From UBA1049 sp964525815 (GTDB taxonomy: Bacteria; Bacillota; Clostridia; Oscillospirales; CAG-382): 24,140 bases of DNA. Shown piece by piece: positions 20,254 to 24,140 of this stretch (position 1 is the first letter of the stretch; every line of letters starts with the position of its first letter). The notes beneath the pieces are model-generated. The model saw nothing but the letters and a program-made list of their open reading frames with translations. It was not told where the DNA came from and searched no databases. The stretch covers positions 1 through 24,140 of the forward strand of contig CAZGJQ010000023.1 of the NCBI GenBank assembly GCA_964525815.1, written 5' to 3'. The position numbers were made by a program, and so were the translations under genes.

Positions 20254-21531
20254 ATGAGTTTGAAAAGTGTGAAGGAAATCGAAAAGAATCTTAGCGAGCT
20301 TGAGCTTGTAATAGATAAAGCAGACTTTGATGCCGAGGTAATGCGGGTATACAAGAAGAACGCCCCAAAGATAAATGTACCCGGCTTCAGAAAAGGCAAG
20401 GCTCCCAAGAGCATAATAGAAAAAATGTACGGCTCAGCCGTTTTTTATGATGAAGCGTTGGATAACCTTGCTCCCAAGCTGTATGAGGATGCCGTTTCGG
20501 AAGCAAAGCTGGAGGTTGTCTCCAAGCCGGACATGGAGGTGGTGTCCATAGATGACAGCGGTGTTCTTTTAAAGGCAAAGGTCTATACAAAGCCCGAAGT
20601 CGAGGTTTCCGCTTATAAAGGACTTGAGGTAACCAAGGAAAAGGTGGAGGTTACCGAGGAGGACATGAACGAAGAGATAGAAGCCGTGAGGAAGCGGAAC
20701 TCCCGCAAGCTAACCGTTGCCGACAGAGCTGTTCAGGACGGAGACGAGGCTGTTATCGATTTTGAGGGATTCCTTGACGGAGAAGCGTTTGAGGGCGGCA
20801 AGGGAGAGAAGCATCCGCTTGTAATTGGCAGTAACAGCTTTATTCCCGGCTTTGAGGAGCAGCTCATAGGCAAGAGCATCGGAGACGAGTTTGATATAAA
20901 TGTCACCTTCCCGGAGGAATACACAAGCGAGAGCCTTGCGGGTAAAGCGGTCATTTTTAAGATTAAGCTGCACGAAATAAACAAAACAGAGATTCCGGAA
21001 CTGGACGACGAGTTTGTCAAGGATGTATCCGAGTTTGACACTGTTGATGAATATAAGGCAGACATTAAGAAAAAAATAACCGAGCGTAAGGAAAAGGTCG
21101 CCGAGAACAAGCTTGAGGAGAGCCTTATTGACAAGCTGCTTGAGAACTTAACGGCGGATATTCCCCAGCCCATGATTGAAAGCGAAATAGACGGCTATGT
21201 CAGGGATTACGAATACAGGCTGGGCTCACAGGGCGGAAGCCTTGATATGTATTTCCAATATACCGGTATGAATATGGAGAAGCTCAGAGAGAATTTTGCA
21301 GAGCAGGCTCAAAGACAGGTTAAGACCCGTCTGGCTCTCGAAAAAATTGTGGAGCTGGAAAATATCACCCCCACAGAAGATGACCTTGAAGCCGAATACA
21401 AGAAGATAGCATCGGGCTATAATGTAGATGTGGAAACGGTCAAGAAGAGCATACCCGCCGAGGGAATAGGCTCGGATATATCTCTTCGCAAGGCGGTTGA
21501 TTTGATAAAGGAAAGCGCTGTAATTAAATAA
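20254..21531 (+). CDS. tig: Trigger factor
   Basis: 425 residues, normal length. It is the ribosome-bound chaperone and prolyl isomerase that meets nascent chains. The ribosome-binding signature GFRKGKAP is at 44-51. The FKBP-type domain is at ~155-245 (GDEAVIDFEGFLDG; FIPGFEEQLIG). The rest forms the helical arms. The start is the ATG at 20254, 7 bases after GGAGG (20241-20245); an in-frame ATG at 20203 falls just after the promoter and is rejected. It leads the tig-clpP-clpX cluster, 32 bases before clpP. Confidence 0.96.
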   Translation: MSLKSVKEIEKNLSELELVIDKADFDAEVMRVYKKNAPKINVPGFRKGKAPKSIIEKMYGSAVFYDEALDNLAPKLYEDAVSEAKLEVVSKPDMEVVSIDDSGVLLKAKVYTKPEVEVSAYKGLEVTKEKVEVTEEDMNEEIEAVRKRNSRKLTVADRAVQDGDEAVIDFEGFLDGEAFEGGKGEKHPLVIGSNSFIPGFEEQLIGKSIGDEFDINVTFPEEYTSESLAGKAVIFKIKLHEINKTEIPELDDEFVKDVSEFDTVDEYKADIKKKITERKEKVAENKLEESLIDKLLENLTADIPQPMIESEIDGYVRDYEYRLGSQGGSLDMYFQYTGMNMEKLRENFAEQAQRQVKTRLALEKIVELENITPTEDDLEAEYKKIASGYNVDVETVKKSIPAEGIGSDISLRKAVDLIKESAVIK

Positions 21532-21563
21532 ATGCTTTATATTTTTTCGAAAGGTGTGTCGTT

Positions 21564-22160
21564 ATGTCTTTAGTTCCGATAGTGGTGGAGCAGACCTCCA
21601 GAGGAGAAAGATCGTATGATATTTTCTCGAGACTTTTAAATGACCGGATTATCTTCCTTGCAGAGCCTGTTTCTGACACGATAGCATCTCTGGTTGTGGC
21701 TCAGCTTCTGTACTTGGAGAGTCAGGACGGAGAGAAGGATATTTCTCTTTATATAAACTCCCCGGGAGGAAGCATTTCCGCCGGACTTGCAATATATGAT
21801 ACAATGAGGTTCATAAAGTGCGATGTTTCCACCATCTGTATCGGAAGCTGCGCAAGCATGGCGGCTGTTTTGCTTGCCAGCGGTACCAAGGGCAAGCGCA
21901 TCGCTCTGCCCAACAGTAAAATTATGATACATCAGCCTCTGTTACAGGGTCATGTTCAGGATCAGACCACCAATCTCGAGATAGAAACCAAGCATATGAT
22001 AGAGGTGCGGAATACGATAAACAAGATACTGTCCGACACCACGGGGAAGTCTATCGCACAGATAGAAAAGGATACCGACAGAAATTATTATATGAACGCC
22101 GAGGCTTCGAAGGAATACGGAATCGTTGACAAGGTGCTCGAAAAGAGGATATTAGGTTAA
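21564..22160 (+). CDS. clpP: ATP-dependent Clp protease proteolytic subunit, Asn in the triad
   Basis: 198 residues. ClpP forms the barrel that degrades proteins fed by ClpX. Signature parts are present: YINSPGGSISAGLAIYDTM, the nucleophile S98 in GSCASMAA, and H123 in MIHQPL. The third triad residue should be the second Asp of 'DTxRD', but here the codon is AAT: DTDRNYYM, giving N174. The oxyanion segment is also altered (GSCASMAA against the usual GMAASMGA). An Asn triad is known in the Listeria ClpP1 paralogue. It is encoded 5 bases before clpX, so it should be expressed with it. Confidence 0.96.
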   Translation: MSLVPIVVEQTSRGERSYDIFSRLLNDRIIFLAEPVSDTIASLVVAQLLYLESQDGEKDISLYINSPGGSISAGLAIYDTMRFIKCDVSTICIGSCASMAAVLLASGTKGKRIALPNSKIMIHQPLLQGHVQDQTTNLEIETKHMIEVRNTINKILSDTTGKSIAQIEKDTDRNYYMNAEASKEYGIVDKVLEKRILG

Positions 22161-22164
22161 ACAC

Positions 22165-23391
22165 ATGGCAAATCAAAATAAAACATGCTCTTTTTGCGGT
22201 AGACAATCGCAAAGCGTTGTCAGGCTTAAGCTTATGGATGAGGTTGTACCCATTTGCACCGAATGTATTACCATTTGCGGTGAAATATCCGATTCTTACA
22301 GAGAGCAACAGACGTCAAAGCAAAAAACGAGCAATAAAAAAGAGGAACTGATTGTTCTTCCCAAGCCTAAGGAGCTTAAGGAAGCTCTTGATAATTATGT
22401 CATAGACCAGGAAGAAGCAAAGATAACTCTTTCGGTTGCCGTTTACAACCACTATAAACGCATAAATTCACTCACGGGCAAAAAAACCGGGGATGAAAAC
22501 GATGTCGAAATAAAAAAGAGTAATGTGCTGCTCTTAGGTCCGTCCGGAGTAGGTAAAACATTTCTTGCTCAAACACTTGCGGGTATGCTCCAGGTACCCT
22601 TTGCAATTGCGGATGCCACCACGCTTACCGAGGCGGGCTATGTCGGCGAGGATGTTGAGAATATTCTTTTAAGGCTTATACAGGCTGCGGATTTCGATGT
22701 AAAAAAAGCGGAAAAAGGTATCATCTATATAGACGAAATCGATAAGATTTCCAGACGAAGCGAGAACCGCTCCATAACCCGTGATGTATCGGGAGAGGGT
22801 GTTCAGCAGGCTCTATTAAAGATTATTGAGGGTACAACCGCAAATGTTCCCCCGCAGGGCGGCAGGAAGCACCCAAATCAGGATTTTATACAAATAGATA
22901 CCACAAACATTCTTTTTATCTGCGGAGGTGCTTTTGACGGACTTGTCGATATTATCGACAGCAGACTGGGCAGACAGGTTGTGGGATTCAACACCAGCCT
23001 CCAAAACGCCGAGGAACGCAGGAAGAACTCCTCTCTTTCAAAGGTTACTCCGCACGATTTAATTAAGTACGGTATAATTCCGGAGCTGGTGGGAAGGATT
23101 CCGGTTATAGTCGCTCTCCGACCGCTGGACAGAGATGCACTGGTTCGTATTTTAAGGGAGCCGAAGAACTCACTCATTAAGCAGTACAAGAAGCTGTTTG
23201 ACCTTGACGGAGTGGAGCTTGAGTTTACCGAGGAGGCTATCCAGTTTTTTGCCGATAAGGCGCTGGAGCACAACACCGGAGCGAGAGCGCTTCGCACAGC
23301 CGTCGAACGGGTAATGACCAAATATATGTACGAGATTCCTTCGGATGAGAGTATTAAAAAGCTGACAGTAACCAAGGAAATGATTGAATAG
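22165..23391 (+). CDS. clpX: ATP-dependent Clp protease ATPase subunit ClpX
   Basis: 408 residues. It unfolds tagged proteins and passes them to ClpP. The N-terminal zinc-binding domain has C8, C11, C31 and C34. Walker A is GPSGVGKT (125-132), Walker B IIYIDEIDK, the pore loop GYVGED, and the second loop GGRKHP. The ClpP-docking loop is represented by VVGFNT (the IGF position), so interaction with ClpP is expected. Arginine finger and sensor regions (LVGRIPV; GARALRTAVE) are in place. It is slightly short at the C-terminus. Confidence 0.97.
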   Translation: MANQNKTCSFCGRQSQSVVRLKLMDEVVPICTECITICGEISDSYREQQTSKQKTSNKKEELIVLPKPKELKEALDNYVIDQEEAKITLSVAVYNHYKRINSLTGKKTGDENDVEIKKSNVLLLGPSGVGKTFLAQTLAGMLQVPFAIADATTLTEAGYVGEDVENILLRLIQAADFDVKKAEKGIIYIDEIDKISRRSENRSITRDVSGEGVQQALLKIIEGTTANVPPQGGRKHPNQDFIQIDTTNILFICGGAFDGLVDIIDSRLGRQVVGFNTSLQNAEERRKNSSLSKVTPHDLIKYGIIPELVGRIPVIVALRPLDRDALVRILREPKNSLIKQYKKLFDLDGVELEFTEEAIQFFADKALEHNTGARALRTAVERVMTKYMYEIPSDESIKKLTVTKEMIE

Positions 23392-23514
23392 TGCTTTGTC
23401 TTTACAGAAAGAGCTTCTTTATACTCGTACTCCCTACAGCTTGAATTGGATTTTTGTATATTTACAAGGGTTTGTAACATTAATAAGGGCTGCTGTATTT
23501 TTTCGTTTTTTGTA

Positions 23515-23543
23515 TTGACAAGCAACCTTAATTTTGATATAAT
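23515..23543 (+). promoter_or_regulatory. Consensus promoter of the tRNA-Met/tRNA-Glu unit
   Basis: TTGACA (23515-23520), exactly 17 bases, then TATAAT (23538-23543): a perfect sigma-A promoter, as expected for stable RNA. The 23392-23514 stretch after clpX shows no clear terminator; TTACAA/TTGTAA (23462-23477) forms only a weak hairpin. Confidence 0.85.
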
Positions 23544-23566
23544 GCAAAAGTCGCTGATGATATAAA

Positions 23567-23603
23567 CGCCGTATTTATTCCGATTAAGGATAGAAATACG
23601 GCG
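23567..23603 (+). other. Leader hairpin of the tRNA transcript
   Basis: CGCCGTATTT (23567-23576) pairs over 10 bases with AAATACGGCG (23594-23603), 17-base loop, ending 6 bases before tRNA-Met. It may guide 5' processing. No T-run follows, so it is not a terminator. Confidence 0.55.
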
Positions 23604-23609
23604 AGAAAC

Positions 23610-23686
23610 GGCGGAATAGCTCAGTTGGCCAGAGCATTCGGTTCATACCCGACAGGTCGTTGGTTCAAGTCCAACTTCCGCTACCA
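23610..23686 (+). tRNA. tRNA-Met(CAU), elongator type
   Basis: 77 bases. Acceptor GGCGGAA pairs with TTCCGCT, discriminator A, CCA encoded. The anticodon loop TTCATAC has CAT; T-arm GTTGG-TTCAAGT-CCAAC. The first acceptor pair is G-U (not the mismatch typical of initiator tRNA), so elongator Met is preferred; tRNA-Ile2 with modified CAU is possible but less likely. Confidence 0.93.
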
Positions 23687-23710
23687 CATATTGTTTGCGA
23701 CAAATATCGA

Positions 23711-23785
23711 GGCCCGTTGGTCAAGCGGTTAAGACACCGCCCTTTCACGGCGGTAACAGGAGTTCGATTCTCCTACGGGTCACCA
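23711..23785 (+). tRNA. tRNA-Glu(UUC)
   Basis: 75 bases. Acceptor GGCCCGT pairs with ACGGGTC (one G-U), discriminator A, CCA encoded. The anticodon stem CCGCC/GGCGG holds the loop CTTTCAC, anticodon TTC. T-arm CAGGA-GTTCGAT-TCTCCT region is normal. It lies 24 bases after tRNA-Met. Confidence 0.95.
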
Positions 23786-23790
23786 TTTAA

Positions 23791-23842
23791 GAAACCATTG
23801 ATTTTACTGATTATTTAGTATTTTCAATGGTTTTCGCTTTTT
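23791..23842 (+). terminator. Terminator of the tRNA unit
   Basis: AAACCATTG (within 23792-23800) pairs with CAATGGTTT (23825-23833), with an inner ACT/AGT stem, followed by TTTTCGCTTTTT. Confidence 0.8.
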
Positions 23843-23930
23843 ATGCGGCGGTCAATATTGATTCTAATATGTCATATATGGCACACAAAAAGCACGTTTG
23901 AAACATAAGTATGACACGAAAAGCGACACA

Positions 23931-23956
23931 AAAGAAGCCCCTATTGAGGCTTCTTT
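23931..23956 (-). terminator. Terminator of the small HTH gene
   Basis: On the minus strand AAAGAAGCC (23948-23956) pairs over 9 bases with GGCTTCTTT (23931-23939) and runs into TTTT. The stop codon lies in the loop. The stretch 23843-23930 holds no gene I can support. Confidence 0.7.
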
Positions 23957-24117
23957 CGATAATCGATGTAGGGTTCGTTTTTGTCTATCACCCAGGTGTT
24001 GCCGAATTTTATTGCCTTGAGTGTTTTCCGCTTGATTTTGTGTCGCAGGGTAGAAGGGTCTACGTTGTGCATCTTGGCGTACTCGGCGAGTGTTATTAGT
24101 TTCATTTTACCGCTCAT
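23941..24117 (-). CDS. Small excisionase-like HTH DNA-binding protein
   Basis: 58 residues on the minus strand. The ATG at 24117 has GAGGG 5 bases upstream. LITLAEYAKMHNVDPSTLRHKIKRKTL (in parts: LAEYAKMHNV helix-turn, then STLRHKI recognition helix) followed by KAIKFGNTWVIDKNEPYID is the winged-HTH pattern of the MerR/excisionase 'helix-turn-helix domain' family, common next to integrases and in clostridial mobile elements. It starts just inside the right edge of the window, so its upstream neighbours are unseen. It could be an Xis of a second element beyond tRNA-Glu or a solitary regulator. Confidence 0.8.
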   Translation of the reverse strand: MSGKMKLITLAEYAKMHNVDPSTLRHKIKRKTLKAIKFGNTWVIDKNEPYIDYRKKPQ

Positions 24118-24140
24118 ATTAACCCTCGAAAAATGATGAC

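Noticed and set aside
22878..23525. 215-codon minus-strand frame opposite clpX
   Set aside because: Low-complexity Ser-rich antisense reading over a conserved ClpX gene; its start would lie in the tRNA promoter region.

Overview
The window looks like a chromosomal segment of a low-to-mid GC, Gram-positive anaerobe of class Clostridia, probably near Ruminococcaceae/Oscillospiraceae. The evidence is the gene set and order: cmk-plsC-ispH/S1, with IspH fused to S1 domains as in clostridia; tig-clpP-clpX; a class B sortase; a cohesin/dockerin protein; strong AGGAGG ribosome binding sites; and TTGACA/TATAAT promoters. This placement is inferred from gene content only.

Layout. (1) 1-1839 is the right end of an integrated mobile element: the tail of an S24/LexA-type repressor, a small DUF2569-like membrane protein, a tyrosine integrase, and an attachment site that is the displaced 3' half of a tRNA-Thr(CGU) gene. 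(2) 1840-4440 is AT-rich: two lipoproteins of unknown function, a dCTP deaminase-like protein and a 59-residue membrane protein. (3) 4459-8024 is a housekeeping operon from one promoter to one terminator: cytidylate kinase, an acyltransferase for phosphatidic acid synthesis, and the IspH-S1 fusion. (4) 8240-14960 holds DNA polymerase I, a radical SAM protein, an AT-rich GNAT acetyltransferase, RsmI, and a secreted protein with a cohesin-like domain and a dockerin. (5) 14971-16307 holds a 17-codon reading frame, a heliorhodopsin with its retinal lysine and counterion, and a MORN-repeat lipoprotein. (6) 16386-20108 is mostly minus strand: a GH32-like glycosidase, a metallo-beta-lactamase-fold hydrolase, tRNA-Leu(CAG) and a class B sortase. 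(7) 20167-23391 is trigger factor, ClpP and ClpX; the ClpP has Asn where the catalytic Asp is expected. (8) 23515-23842 is a tRNA-Met/tRNA-Glu unit with a consensus promoter. A small excisionase-like HTH protein closes the window on the minus strand and may mark a second element.

Most of the window is ordinary clostridial housekeeping. The observations most worth following are the heliorhodopsin with its MORN lipoprotein neighbour, the altered ClpP triad, and the tRNA-Thr integration junction.
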